Position numbers and translations under genes: made by a program. Below the pieces are notes generated by a model. That model saw only the letters and a program-made list of their open reading frames with translations. It did no database searches and was not told the DNA's origin. Of a stretch of DNA of 64,000 nucleotides, positions 11,060 through 23,139 are shown piece by piece. Origin of the DNA: Hanleya hanleyi. Lineage: Eukaryota; Mollusca; Polyplacophora; Lepidopleurida; Hanleyidae. The first letter of the stretch is position 1. The number at the start of each line of letters is the position of its first letter. The DNA is taken from the NCBI GenBank assembly GCA_036873755.1, contig JAVTVY010019481.1:1-64000 (forward strand), read 5' to 3'.

Positions 11060-12640
11060 TAGTTCCTGGTAGAGAACACAGATTAATTATTAGCTACAAT
11101 CAGAGTGTTTTTTCTTGAATCTGGATTCTTCAAAACTTGTGCCTTTTACACATTATATCTCCCTCGGGTAAAATAGCCCAAATACAAAAGTCGGAAAATC
11201 TGACAGAAAAACATAACAAAATGCATTTTAAGATATCACGTCACTGTTATGGATTGACTATTTTCCAATGTGTGGTAGAATTTGACCCACGATTCATTGT
11301 TGACAGCTTCATGCCAAGGAGTAAGTGCGCCATTTAGATCTCTCTCCAGGGTGCGGCACACCTTGAATCGCGAATGCAATATAGGCGTAAAAGAGTTCGT
11401 TACCATAAACAGAAGGAGAGATTCCAGATTCCAGCGACAAGCAGAGATTCCAAATTTTGGCAAGTCTTCCTTAACTTCGCATTGGAATGGTCCGCTACTC
11501 TTAATTAAATTAATTACATTGGTGTTGCTGGTCGCTGGTGTTGATATTGATATTGGCAAATAGACGTGCATGCTATATACTCATATTTTACGAATTGATG
11601 ATTTTTCTTCGCGCATATTGCTGCTTCCTGGAAAATGAAAGACATTAATAAACACAATTTTCTGTAGATAGCAGATCAAAGGGTTTGTTCTGGAGCGTCT
11701 TCTCGGTAAAATATCCCTTCTTATCGTGCTAAATTAGTTGATCGTGTCTGAGGAGAGTTGATTGGCATTATTGACCGCACGATAAGAGTTCACGTGTATT
11801 TTATTATCTTTTTATAAAGGTAAAGACATTTAAGATCGGAAATCAGATACCATAAATCAATTTATCAGAAACTCTTCTACATGTATTTTAAACCGTTTCC
11901 TTATCACGTCTTAGTTCTAACTGGATGATTACATTTTTGTTCTAAGTGTTTACAGCGGAATGTATTTTCCCTGTTATTTCTCCTGTTTCAATACTTAGAA
12001 ATATAGCATTTATCGAAACGAATTAAAATGATTTGATGAGAAGGCGGAATGTGAAGAGGGGAGTAAGCTGCTCAAAGTTCAACCTTGGAACCTAGTATTG
12101 ATCTGTGATCTTCTAAGTCACGTGATTTCCGCGTGCATGGAAAAGAAATCCGGATTTATTTTAATCCCAGAAACTCAGAAAATATTGCAACAAAATTTTG
12201 ATAGACGGAATTTACATCCATAAATCGCTGTAAAATGTTCTTGCCTTCAACCCGGATTGTTGGGGTCTATGTTAACTGGTGTGATCTCAGGGCCGTTGTG
12301 ATTTCAGCCGATGACGTCAACGTGCACATACGCACTCTTTCCAGACTCTTGCTTTGGGAGTTTTCGTAAATATGCGGGTTATACCGGGCCCAATTGCGTC
12401 ATGCATGTTGTCGAGTTGACGCTTACGTTGTGTTATTGTGCTATAAACTTTGACCTGTGGCGCGTGCGCACTCGGGTAGTAGATAAAGGGCATTTTGGTG
12501 AGCGACTGGTTTTGGGGGGAGGGGAGACGATATATGAGTCATCCTTCGCCCAAATCTAGCGTGCATGATGGTGTCGTCTTGAAGCTTTCGTTCTGCAGAA
12601 TAAGCCTTTGGTCGTAATAGTCTGTAATCTGTAGCGTCAT
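11060..12640. other. Non-coding, unassigned; overlapping open frames at 11.2-11.6 kb
   Basis: Frames of 111 codons (11,236-11,571, minus) and 93 codons (11,282-11,563, plus) overlap on opposite strands, so at most one can be real. Neither shows a motif I know. From about 12,240 the sequence becomes richer in G+C and CpG (for example GATGACGTCAACGTGCACAT at 12,310) but no gene emerges. Confidence 0.35.
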
Positions 12641-13140
12641 TCTTTACTAGGGAAAACGCCGATACAGTCGAGTGCTCACTCGGCTGGTTGAAAAGTAAAC
12701 CGCTGTACTCTGGCCCATATAGCAGCTAGTGTTATATTGATGTTGGACATGCGTGTGAACCATGGAGTCAACACGAAGAAGGGATTACGTGTATGTGACG
12801 TATCCTATGAGAGTATGGGTAGTAGGAAAACAGCCGATACGGTCGTTTGCGCATTCGGATGGGCGAAAAGTATACTCCTGTACACTAGCTTATATGACAT
12901 GTAGACCATGGAGATGAATGATGACCTAGGGGGTTACGTGACGGTGGCTTCATTTGTGACGTTAGGGATACGAATGAATGCGTAAGTATGTGTGTTATGT
13001 GTGCTCGAGTGTACAGCCTAGCAAAACTGGATTCGATGTATAGAACGCTCTTATTTGTAGTGCATACGCACTGGAAGAGTATTACAGAAAGCTACTCAGC
13101 AACATGTGTGACCATGGAGAACTTCAAAGTTAAATTGTAG
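12640..13140 (+). repeat. Diverged ~175-bp repeat, about three units
   Basis: Units beginning near 12,655 and 12,833 share GCCGATAC-GTCG, GTGC/GCGCA-TCGG, GAAAAGTA and CTG-ACTCTGG/ACACTAGC, each followed by ACCATGGAG. A weaker third unit near 13,040-13,130 keeps 'GTGACCATGGAG'. No coding frame spans the units, and I do not recognise the family. Confidence 0.4.
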
Positions 13141-13342
13141 TGGGCATGCAAACTAATTTCATCTGATAAAATATGGAACAAAAAGTTGACTCGAATTTTA
13201 AGATCTATATGAAGAGAAATTATTTTCAACCTATGAACTTCAAACCCAGACGTAAAATCTCCATCAGAGGTTGTAAATATCCATATTTATATTAGAATAT
13301 ACAACTACGCCTAAAGAATAAAATAACTCATTGAAAGGTCTT

Positions 13343-13575
13343 CCGTATCTAATTCCGCTTAACCCGTGTGGATACTTCATGGTCCCCACATGAACAAACG
13401 CAATAAGAGCCCGGCTAAGATACTAAGGCTACGTCCAAGAATCCACAGTATTCTCGGGTCTGAATGTTAGATGCCGAGGGATGTTTCCCTGTAAAGTCAC
13501 ATGGTTGCTTTTTAGTTATCAGACGTCGTCAATTTTTGCCATCTCTTCCATATCGCTACAATGTTTTACTTCACA
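13343..13575 (+). repeat. Diverged copy of retroelement module B'
   Basis: TATCTAATTCCGCTTAACCC, CCACATGAACAAACGCAATA, TGTAAAGTCACATGG and 'CATCTCTTCCATATCG' line up in order with 8,055-8,288. Substitutions are frequent, so this is an older copy than those at 6.0, 8.0 and 48.6 kb. Confidence 0.6.
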
Positions 13576-13704
13576 GAAGTAGTTACCTTAACACTGGAAA
13601 AAAACTCCCTAAGGAGGTTACGTTAACAAAGCCAACAAGTTTTGTTGTTATCTCTACAAAAGAGGTAGTGTTTCCTATAGAAATAAAACCCACGTTTTAT
13701 ATTT

Positions 13705-15778
13705 GTCTCCCCCAACTATGTTGGGGGGAGACATCTAGTGTTTGTGCTGTCTGTCTGTCTGTCTGTCTGGATGGATGTCTGTCCGTCCCCTTGCCTTGTC
13801 TGCAAGATATCTTGAGAACTACCGGATGGAATTTCACCAAACTTGGATGGAAGCTTCATTGAGATAGCCCCCTCATTTGATTAGGTTTTGGTGTATGTGC
13901 GTGCATTCATCCGTGTCCGGTGTCCGTCCGTCCGTCCATCTACTTGTTCATGTATATACAGGCTTTGTCTGCAAGATATCTTGAGAACTACTGGACGGAA
14001 TTTCACCCCACTTGGATGGAAGCTTTAGTGGGATAGCCCCCTCATTTGATTAGATTTTGGTGTGTGTGCGTGCATTCATCCCTGTCCGGTGTCCGTCCGT
14101 CCGTCCATCTACTTGTACATGTATATACAGGGCTTGTCTGCAAGATATCTGGAGAACTACTGGATGGAATTTCACCAAACTTGGATGGAAGCTTCATTGG
14201 GATAGCCCCCTCATTTGATTAGGTTTTGGTGTATGTGCGTGCATTCATCCGTGTCCGGTGTCCGTCTGTCCATCCATCTACTTGTACATGTATGTACAGG
14301 CCTTGTCTGCAAGATATCTTGAGAACTACTGGACGGAATCTCACTCCCCTTGGATAGAAGCTAAAGTGGGATAGCCCCCTCATTTGATTATGTTTTGGTG
14401 TGTGTGCGTGCATTCGTCCATGTCCGGTGTCTGTCCGTCCATCCATCTACTTGTACATGTATATACAGGGCTTGTCTGCAAGATATCTGGAGAACTACTG
14501 GATGGAATTTCACCAAACTTGGATGGAAGCTTCATTGGGATAGCCCCCTCATTTGGTTAGGTTTTGGTGTATGTGGGTTCATTCATCCGTGTCCGGTGTC
14601 CGTCCGTCCGTCCGTCTACTTATACATGTATATACAGGGCTTGTCTGCAAGATATCTGGAGAACTACTAGATGGAATTTCACCAAACTTGGATGAAAGCT
14701 TCATTGGGATAGCCCCCTCATTTGACTAGGTTTTGGTTTGTGTGCATGCGTTCATCCGTGTCCGGTGTCCGTCCGCCCGTCCATCTACTTGTACATGTAT
14801 ATACAGGCCTTGTCTGCAAGATATCTTGAGAACTACTGAACGGAATTTCACCACACTTGGATGGAAGCTTCAGTGGGATAGCCCCCCTCATTTGATTATG
14901 TTTTGGTGTGTGTGCGTGCATTCGTCCATGTCCGGTGTCTGTCCGTCCATCCATCTACTTGTACATGTATATACAGGGCTTGTCTGCAAGATATCTGGAG
15001 AACTACTGGACAGAATTTCACCAAACTTGGATGGAAGTTTCATTGGGATAGCCCCCTCATTTGATTGGGTTTTGGTGTATGTGCGTGCATTCATCCGTGT
15101 CCGGTGTCCGTCTGTCCATCCATCTACTTGTACATGTATGTACAGGCCTTGTCTGCAAGATATCTTGAGAACTACTGGACGGAATCTCACTCCCCTTGGA
15201 TAGAAGCTAAAGTGGGATAGCCCCCTCATTTGATTAGGTTTTGGTGTGTGTGCGTGCATTCATCCATGTCCGGTGTCCGTCCGTCCGTCTACTTGTACAT
15301 GTATATACAGGGCTTGTCTGCAAGATATCTGGAGAACTACTGAACAGAATTTCACCAAACTTGGATGGAAGCTTCATTAGGATAGCCCCCTCATTTGACT
15401 AGGTTTTGGTGTGTGTACCTGCATTCGTCCGGTGTCCGTCCGTCCGTCCATCTGCTTGTACATGTATATACAGGCTTTGTCTGCAAGATACCTTGAGAAC
15501 TATTGGATGGAATTTCACCAAACTTGGATGGAAGCTTCATTGGGATAGCCCCCGCATTTGATCAGGTTTTAGTGTATGTGTGCATGCATTCATCCGTGTC
15601 CGATGTCCGTCCAACCGTTCATCTACTTGTACATGTATATACAATGAAAATCGCTTCTTTGTAATTAATATTTTTAGATACGCAGCTTTGTTTAAGATAC
15701 TTATTGCTACATTCATTTTATAGCACTTTCCCTTAAATTATGTACCCATTCAAGGCAAGGTGGGAGGTTGGGGGAGAC
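13705..15778 (+). mobile_element. Hairpin-led tandem-array element (pearl/Helitron-like)
   Basis: The element starts with a hairpin at 13,705-13,732 (GTCTCCCCCAAC, loop TATG, TTGGGGGGAGAC), then a (CTGT)n microsatellite at 13,747-13,764, then eleven monomers, and closes at 15,767-15,778 with GTTGGGGGAGAC, the reverse complement of the first 12 bases. Bivalve pearl elements and related non-autonomous Helitrons combine a tetranucleotide microsatellite with ~160-bp central repeats. That family knowledge supports the label, but no Helitron Rep/helicase or CTRR end was found here. It carries no real coding. Confidence 0.6.
13790..15645 (+). repeat. Eleven 169-bp satellite monomers with higher-order structure
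   Basis: The word CAAGATATC (or CAAGATACC) begins at 13,803, 13,972, 14,141, 14,310, 14,479, 14,648, 14,817, 14,987, 15,156, 15,321 and 15,484, so the period is 169 bases with shortening only at the end. Each unit runs through GAGAACTACTGGATGGAATT, TCACCAAACTTGGATGGAAG, GATAGCCCCCTCATTTGATT, GTCCGTCCGTC and ACTTGTACATGTATATACAG. 'CTTGAG' and 'CTGGAG' variants tend to alternate. Monomers 4 and 9 share a private variant (ATCTCACTCCCCTTGGATAG), five units apart. Confidence 0.95.
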
Positions 15779-17455
15779 GTATGTTTTTGCCCAAAAAAAC
15801 AACCAGCATAGGCTTCATGCCAGAGCGGCAACCATGGGTCAAAGCGGAACCTCTAGTATTAACTCTCAGAAATCGAAGATGACGTAAAACGGCGAAGATT
15901 GATGTTTGCAGTTGACTGTTTGAAGTATTTTTGTCTTTTTCGTATACATTTTAGAATGGATCCTTTAATATATCTGAACCAAACTATCTTTGTTATCTCA
16001 CTGCCGTGAATTATCGTGATGACGTCAGGCTAGCACATGGCGTTCATTCTTTGTCGAGACGCCGTTCTAGGAAATTTTCTGTTAGCTGTCTTTTATTGCT
16101 GAAAGAAGACTCGAAGATGCAATATTCACTATAGTTCATGGATAAATATAAAACATTGCTTTCCAAATAACTCGATTAATGAAGAAAATTTTAACTTTCA
16201 CATTCGTTCCCAGATATTTACGGTGTCACGCACTCTGGATGTTTAAATACAATGTCGCCACTGACTTTATACACTTACACACGCCATGAGAACATCGTAT
16301 GCGTCGCATGTTACACGAATTTACTCAGGCAATGCGAAATGGAAAATATATATACAAAGGTAATAATAGGAAAAAAAATAATCAAGAGTTTTCACGTCTC
16401 ATATGTTATACTTCCGTTTATCAATGGAATATAAATGTATGTTATCAAGGCGTATCCATTCAATATCATATATTTATACACCAATATAGGAAAGGAATAT
16501 AGTGTCAATATCATAAGCTACAGGAGAGTTGAAATGTATGCTCCTCCATATCTCCCAACCTTGGAAACGACAATTGTCCGGATGGATTTGGTCAGCCCTG
16601 AACCCCCATCAATATAACATGCAACGTGATTAAAGATGAATCAAGCATGGTTGCAAACTTAATGAGTATACCGAGTAGAACAAGGCATACAGTGACTTGG
16701 AAGTCAAATGACCCCATTTGGATCACAGTGCGCCACATGCTATTCTATGGACCGGAGAGTTGCAGCACACGGTTTCGTTTTGTTGAGAGGTTAGGATGAA
16801 ATGCTCATGAGTGGATACATTTTTCACAGGTCACCCATTTGGGCAGACCTATATCTGCTTTGCCACGAATACGACTATGCAGAGATTATTAATGTCATTC
16901 CCTCTTTATTACAGGACGTTGCCTTGTAAAATTATTACATAAGCAACGGCGCGAGGGATATGTCTAAATCCACTGGATTTGAAAAAAAAGATAACCAATA
17001 TCCAAGAATCATGAGAATCACGAAATGACAATCTTATGTATTAGATGTGATTAAGGGGTGATGACAGCATTCTGTAAGATACATATATATATTATGTCTG
17101 TATTCAGCGATCTGTATGAACAAGTGACAATCAACACTAGTCTGGAAGTAATATGCGCAAAGCCTTGCTTCACACATCGCTCGACTGACTGTATGAAAGT
17201 TGTATTGTTTTTGGGTTTTTTCAATTAAGTTTCGCATATCTGAGTTTGCTACTATGTAGGTAGATCATGTGTTAGTCATCTAAGCTCTCATATGACTCAC
17301 ACAATGTGCAACTGCACCTATGCATATCTTTATAAAGACGGTATTGCATAAAGCTGCTAACACAGTATGGCGAAGCGAATGAAACTGGTTCAAACGGAAA
17401 GCCAAAATTGTCGTTTATTATAGGGCTAATAGTATATTCTTTTTTTGATTTTCCA
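15779..17455. other. No gene seen
   Basis: AT-rich sequence with several short overlapping plus frames at 16,250-16,620 and a 67-codon minus frame at 17,034-17,237. None has a recognisable motif or splice context. No repeats shared with the rest of the window were noticed. Confidence 0.45.
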
Positions 17456-18041
17456 TTAACCCTATCTGGCCTGGGCTTTTTGGGACCTGTCCAGGCCTGG
17501 GGGGGGGGCCGAAATGGCCCCCCTAATTATTTTTCTTACCCCTTGAGCTAGGGGGCTGAAACTTATTACACTATACCCTTCGGTCAAGCTCTACCAGAAA
17601 ATGTAAAAAAATCCAAGATGGCCGCTTTGATGACGTCACAGTGACGCCATTTTGAAAAACGGCATTTTTTGGTCGATTTTTTGGTCAGATTTTCCGAATT
17701 TTTTATTTTTGCAATTTCTCCACAAAAACTGCATGAAAAATTAGCAAATATTAATGTGATATGAAATAAAATAGTTTTTGCCCACTTTTCATTGCGGAAA
17801 AGCAGAAATTTTGAAGAAATATGACAAAAAATCACTTTTCTGGTACACCACGTGGCCGCCATCTTGAATTTATCCATGATCCTCTGCTCGTGGGGTTATG
17901 AAAATAGGCTCAAAATGACCCCAATAAGACAAATGATAAAGTCACGGAGTTTCAGCTCTTCATTTTTCGCCGTTCCGGAGATAGTGCAGAAAGTTTGGTA
18001 GGGGGGGCATAATGGCCCCCCCCCAGGCCAGGTAGGGTTAA
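17456..18041 (+). mobile_element. TTAA-flanked MITE, piggyBac-like (copy 1, complete)
   Basis: Both ends carry TTAA. The left end reads TTAACCCTATCTGGCCTGG (17,456-17,474) and the right end CCAGGCCAGGTAGGGTTAA (18,023-18,041), 18 of 19 bases inverted-complementary. TTAA target sites followed by CCC are the signature of piggyBac transposition. The 586-base interior (ACCCCTTGAGCTAGGGGGCT, GATGACGTCACAGTGACGCC, polyC/polyG near the ends) has no transposase, so the element is non-autonomous. Other copies lie at 19.2 kb (same sense) and 45.5 kb (inverted). Confidence 0.8.
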
Positions 18042-19160
18042 TTGTGTACGTGATATCTCAAAAATTATATTTACCAAACAAAATATAAAAAAAATATATA
18101 GTTTTTTGTTGAAGTGCAACTGACATGACTGATACCACACCGAACATCTTTTGCAAGGCTGACGGCAGTTTTTTAGTATGATTTGCTCAAGCTCTTAACT
18201 TCGCAACGGCCCTAGGCGTCGCAATGCGACGTTAAGGATCAAGAATTCACACCCTTAATATTTCACTAGACAAAGCATCGAAATAGTCGACTCCGAGGTT
18301 TCTGCGTGTTTTAATATCTCGATCAAAATGGTATCGGGCTATGGTCGTTATGATACATTACGTCTGTACTTCTGTCCGTCCGTCCCAGTTTTCTCGTTAC
18401 CGCCATATCTGAATAATGAATACGCCTGCGAACATCAAACTTACATCACATGTATGTGGTCACAGATTATAAGATTATGCCTCATCAGTGAGATTGCCCA
18501 TTTTTCTGTATGTTAGGTAAACGTACCACGCGTTCTCAATCACATATCATGTATCCATGTTATCACTCCAATGACCTTTAAAATATATCGTGGAATGTTG
18601 CAGTTACCTATAACCACAGCGATAATGAAAATATTCAGTGAAGCGTACATTTGTTCGAGACAATGGGCGGACATTCATATTAAACCACCCGGTAAGGCCA
18701 TCACTTGACTGGTTGGAGGTGGTTCATTTTCGCATATTGACCTGTCTACACATAAGTGCTTCAGTGCCCATTTTCATGCATCTATCATAAAAGCAAAACA
18801 TTCTACCTAATCTAATTGACTAATCAGACTCAGTTCTCTACCCCTTCAATAGTATTGTATTTTGTGTTATAAATTAATCATGTTCTAACCTCAAATAGAA
18901 TGTGTATTCTGGTGCTCAAATGTGTATACATCTGATGACATTAATTGTTTGTTTTCTGCCAAACCAGTATTGTTTGCAGATTTGCCTTCCATGAATACAT
19001 GTTTACTGGTAGGAAAGAACGTCCATTTCCTGAAGATGACAAATACAATTTCGTCTAAATATTGAGACCGTAAATTTGTTTAATCTTATCATCAAACGGC
19101 ATAAACTCGGGTTGATCAATTTGTTACCCAAATCAGACTTGGGATATTTGAGACTCGTCC
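18042..19160. other. No gene; one GTCCGTCC-led fragment
   Basis: 18,330-18,420 has the GTCTGTACTTCTGTCCGTCC, then TCTCGTTACCGCCATATCTG pattern that heads the array elements, but no tandem units follow. The rest is AT-rich and unassigned. Confidence 0.4.
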
Positions 19161-19164
19161 CCGT

Positions 19165-19667
19165 GAATATTTTCTTACCCCTTGAGCTAGGGAGCTGAAA
19201 CTTACCACACTATACGCTTGGGTCAAGCTCAACCAGAAAATGTGAAAGAAATCCAAGATAGTCACTTTGATGACGTCACACTAATGTCATTTTCAGATTT
19301 TTCAGATTTTTTATTGATGTGATTGCTCCGCCAAAACTGCATGAGTAAATATCAATCTGATGTGAACTAAAATAGATTTTGTCCCCTTTGCCACGCGGAA
19401 AAGCAGAAATTGTGAAGAGAGACTGACGAAAACATAACTTTTTGAGACATATGTATCTTTCTGATAATTTACCGATGATCCTCTACTCGGGGGTTATGTA
19501 AATAGTCATATAATGACTCCAATGTGATAAACTAAAACGTCACGGAGTGTCCGCTCCCAATTTTGTGTCGTTCCAGAGATTGAGCAGAAAGTTTGGTAGT
19601 GGGGCCACAATACCCCCTCCACCCCCCCCCCCCCACCCCCAGCCCCAGCCAAGCCTGGTAGGGTTAA
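19165..19667 (+). mobile_element. TTAA-flanked MITE, piggyBac-like (copy 2, 5' truncated)
   Basis: Homology with copy 1 starts at TTTCTTACCCCTTGAGCTAG (about 19,171) and runs to the right end GGTAGGGTTAA (TTAA at 19,664-19,667). The left ~70 bases, including the left terminal repeat, are missing. A long polyC tract (about 19,622-19,640) replaces the shorter one of copy 1. Confidence 0.75.
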
Positions 19668-20640
19668 AATATATGACGTTTCCTGATTATTATATTCTAC
19701 GTATTTAGCCCACCTCTGCCCAGTAGTTATGAAATGTCGTCAAATGAAGACAATTAAATCGACAGTTGATGCGAAGAAGATGTTTAATATAGCACAATTG
19801 GATTCGACGTTTCCGATTCTATCTGGATCTGACAGATCGCAAGGTGGTGATAAGTGAATCGACCACCGGTGACAGAGAAAAAATGTTAAAAATATCACAG
19901 TTCCCGACAAATCTTTGAGTGATGACCATTCTGCAGGGCTTTCAACTGCAAATAATTGGATCGATTTATCTGAAACATGCTTTGCGTTCAAAAGATCATT
20001 AACGACAATAATGCTAATTGAGTTTCGTCTGATACGATCAGATATTTCGTACAATGGTAAAGGAACTTTTGCCGACGAGAGTGCTTGAGGACAACACGCT
20101 TGATCTTCAGCTGCAAGGACATGATCCCGATCAATGGTTTTCAACTTTCACATCGGAGCAAAATGCCCGCACTCTTTGATGTATTTACCGGTGTCGCCTT
20201 TTTGCATTTGGCTCATAAAATATAAAAATAACGGATAAAGTGCACTTATCATAACTTTGGTAAGATCGAGCCGAAGACGTACACGGTATCAGGTGCTGGA
20301 AAACAACAGAAGATTCCGAACTACTGCAACATACAAGGTAAGTGAAAGGGGAAACATCGTTGTAATAAATAACGAAATCTATTCACCCGTGTCTGGATAT
20401 GTCAGCACAACTCCAGGGCCCTCTGAACAATTAAACGAACTATATTAATGTTGCTACTATTCAGTGTAGCCACATATTTTTGTTTGAAATAATGCTGATT
20501 CGGGATGATAAACTTGAGTGATAATCTTATGATCCAAGTCGAAATGCTCGAATTAATTTCATGCACCTAATTATAGGGACTCCGTGTCCCCCATTCCTTC
20601 GCCAGATATATACTTCACAACGGAAATCATATGGAATAAG
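19668..20640. other. Unassigned, two open frames of unknown meaning
   Basis: A minus frame of 134 codons (19,740-20,144) and a plus frame of 63 codons (20,257-20,448, very basic start MVRSSRRRTRYQV) are separated by a TATAAAA-containing gap (about 20,217-20,232). They could be chance frames or exons; I see no family motif in either. Confidence 0.25.
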
Positions 20641-20875
20641 AATACTAATCAGCGATACGGATTTGATATTTTGGGGATATCATGATGTTTTGCCGGCATC
20701 ATTAAAACCTGTTGACCGCTTCTCTCTTAGAGGGAACTAACTGATTGTTATGTGTACTATGATTGTTTTTTTTTAAATTCGTGCTAATGCTATTATGCAA
20801 ATTAGTGTATGGGCGTGGGAATTCTGTAAAGGACGACGGCTGTATATTGAATGAAGGACTAGACGTTTGTATTGG
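20640..20875 (+). repeat. Retroelement 3' region and end
   Basis: AAGAATACTAATCAGCGATA, CGGATTTGATATTTTGGGGA, TGTTTTGCCGGCATCATTAA, TTGACCGCTTCTCTCTTAGA and the terminal GACGACGGCTG-ATATTGAAT followed by ACTAGACGTTTGTA match 1,795-2,052 in order. Confidence 0.8.
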
Positions 20876-21070
20876 ATTGCCATATATTACTTGTCTTGAA
20901 CCTTTTCCCTTAAAAATGACGAGGCGAACATGTTTATGGCGATGAGGCGAACATGTTTAATTAAATCAATATCGTTATTTAAATCCAAACTGAAAACATA
21001 CTTGATCAAAAACTGACCTACATCACAATCTGTGCACGGATAATTATGTGTACATATAACTGTTATGTGT

Positions 21071-21540
21071 AAGTAGTAGTATAAGAAGAAATTCCTTAGG
21101 AAAAGTGTGGGCCCCAAACGTCGATCCCTGGCAATAACGTGGCGGTGTCGTCACGATGACGTCACATCCGGTCAAAGGTCACATCCCGGTCAAATGTCAC
21201 TTGCGAGCCAAACGCCACTTCCGGTCAACGACCCAACAGCAGTGATCTCCCCCTACATAGCAGATCTATATACGGCTATGGTATAGGCCCATTCCGGCGC
21301 ACTGGACAAAGTTTAACCTAATGGGAAACCCATGGTCATTTGCGGTATGGGTTCTGTGGCCTTGTTTTTCACGACTCACCACATAGAACACGATCGAAGG
21401 GGTCTTGAAGCCATTGGTTGGAATTGTTTGAAAAAGTCACTGTGCGAATGCGCACAGGGTAAGTAGCGCTGGGTGGACGTTTTGGAGGCGAGAGGGGCCC
21501 TTAGTGGTCCGATTGGGTCGAGCGAGGTATCATTGTAAAG
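21071..21540 (+). repeat. Left inverted terminus of the 4.1-kb element
   Basis: This is the reverse complement of 24,700-25,182, with mismatches and small gaps. It contains a perfect TGACGTCA (21,157-21,164), a DR1-like GGTCAAAGGTCA (about 21,172), and repeated CGGTCAA-GTCAC units. Confidence 0.8.
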
Positions 21541-22900
21541 CATACGTAGAGGAGCATCCGAGGGGATGGGTGTGACGTGGAACTGACGTCATTAAGCGCA
21601 TGCGCAGTAGACAACGGGTATGGAAATAGACATTTTAGGGCCAAGAGGGGCCTCTATTGGTCCGATTGGGTCGAGTGAGGCATCAGTGTGTAGCATACGT
21701 GAGGGAGCATCAGACGGGATTGGTGAGACGTCGAACTGACGTCATTCTGCGCATGTGCAGTAGACAAAGAATATGGAAATAGACGTTTTGGGACTGAGGT
21801 GGGAACCTAATGATCCCATTGGGTCGATTGAGATGTCAAAGTGAAGCGTCAAGTCATAGGTGGATGCATTTCAAATTAAAATTTGTCCCGAAAATATAAA
21901 AAGCGAAACACGGACTTTACACCTAAACCATGGAGAATCAGGGATGTTTTGGGGTCCAGGCCATCCTTGGTCCAAATGAACTCTCAGGGTGAGTGAGTGA
22001 GAGAGTGAATGAGTGAGTGACTGAGGCGTGCCCAGCGCCCGTGAGGTGTGCCGAATGCCCGTCTTAACGCATGGACGCACTAGCGATGATGAGTGAGTGA
22101 GAGTGAGTGAGTGAATGACGTCATCATTAGGAGTAGTAGCGAAAGCGGGCATTTTGGGGATGCATGGGTGTATGTGTGAGCGATTGAGGGACCATCCGTT
22201 GTCCAAATGGACGGTGTGGGGTATTAGTGTGAAGCTCTCTTGGGGTAGAGCCAGACAAGCGTGTGTTTTTATTAGAAGTCCCGTAAATCCTTGGTTCGAA
22301 TGGATCGTGGGAGGTATCAGTGTGAAGCTCTCTTGGAAGAGCGTCCAGCTGGATAGGTGTGGGATGGGAATAGAGCCTGTGAAAAAGCGCATTGAAATGG
22401 ACGTTTGGAGATTGAGATGGACCCATAGTGGTCCGATTGGTCCGTGGGGGGCCTTATTTTGAAGTTCTCTTCCACCACCACCACCACCGGACGTTGACCG
22501 CCCGTCAACGCCCGGTGGTGGTGGTATCTCCCGTGTGGCGGAACTCTTGGAGCGTACGGGCTAATATCGTAATCTGCGCATGGGCATTTGGATGTGGTAA
22601 ATAAAGTGATCATTCTGGGGGAGCGAAGGAAGGTATTTGGGGTAGAGAGGGGCCATTCTTGGTCCGAATGAGTCGTGTGAGGTGTCAAATTGGAGCCCTC
22701 GCGTTGTAGACCACGACTCGAAAGATGTCCGGGTTATCTGGGATGTCATTGGTGACGTCATCAGTAGGAGTAGTAGCTCCTGGGGGTGGGGTGTGAAGGA
22801 AGGTGTTTGGGGTAGAGATGGACCATTCGCGGTTCGAATGCATCGTCTGAGGTGTCATCTTGTAGCAACACCCACCAACGCCAAGCTTAACGCTTCAACG
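21475..22900 (+). repeat. Irregular ~155-170-bp repeats inside the 4.1-kb element
   Basis: The block GGTCCGATTGGGTCGAG-GAG, followed by ATCAGTGTG-AGC and CATACGT-GAGGGAGCAT, occurs at about 21,505, 21,660 and 21,810. Weaker forms lie at about 21,960, 22,190, 22,290, 22,420, 22,660 and 22,825. GAGTGAGTGA runs lie at about 21,990-22,110. Several units also carry TGACGTCATT followed by GCGCATG-GCAGTAGACAA. Confidence 0.65.
22471..22530. repeat. GC-rich hairpin
   Basis: (CCA)n-CCGGACGTTGACC is followed after a few bases by GTCAACGCCCGGTGGTGGTG, forming a near-perfect stem. The right half recurs at about 23,660-23,700 (GCGTCAACGCCCGGTGGTGG), with a second small GTTGACGGGCGTCAAC hairpin. Confidence 0.7.
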
Positions 22901-23139
22901 CCCTGGTGAATTAGACCTGAAGCGATGATTTTTTTTAGATATTCCATGGAAATGACACCAATTCATCGTAATGCGGTGACACCCGTCAACGTCTGTTTTT
23001 CCGCTTAACGCCCTAGCAGAACGCCTTGACGCCATGATATAAACCGGAGACAGATCAACAACAACAACAAGGATGACAGGTCAAGGTAGAGTTACCAGTG
23101 AGTGTGTGTGTGTGTGTGTGTGCGTGCGTATGCGCGTGC

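Noticed and set aside
14219..15259. Long frames on both strands (up to 156 codons)
   Set aside because: All lie in the 169-bp satellite and repeat the same peptide words; opposite strands cannot both be coding.
13790..15645. Regularly spaced repeats resembling a CRISPR array
   Set aside because: The units are contiguous 169-base monomers without unique spacers, in a eukaryotic genome.
17584..17877. 97-codon minus frame
   Set aside because: Entirely inside the piggyBac-like MITE and without transposase motifs.
22115..22909. Several GC-rich overlapping frames in the 4.1-kb element
   Set aside because: They overlap on both strands and follow the repeat units; no domain is recognisable.
22871..23040. 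AACGCC-type words suggesting a telomere-like repeat
   Set aside because: Too irregular and too few; they form small hairpins within the element instead.
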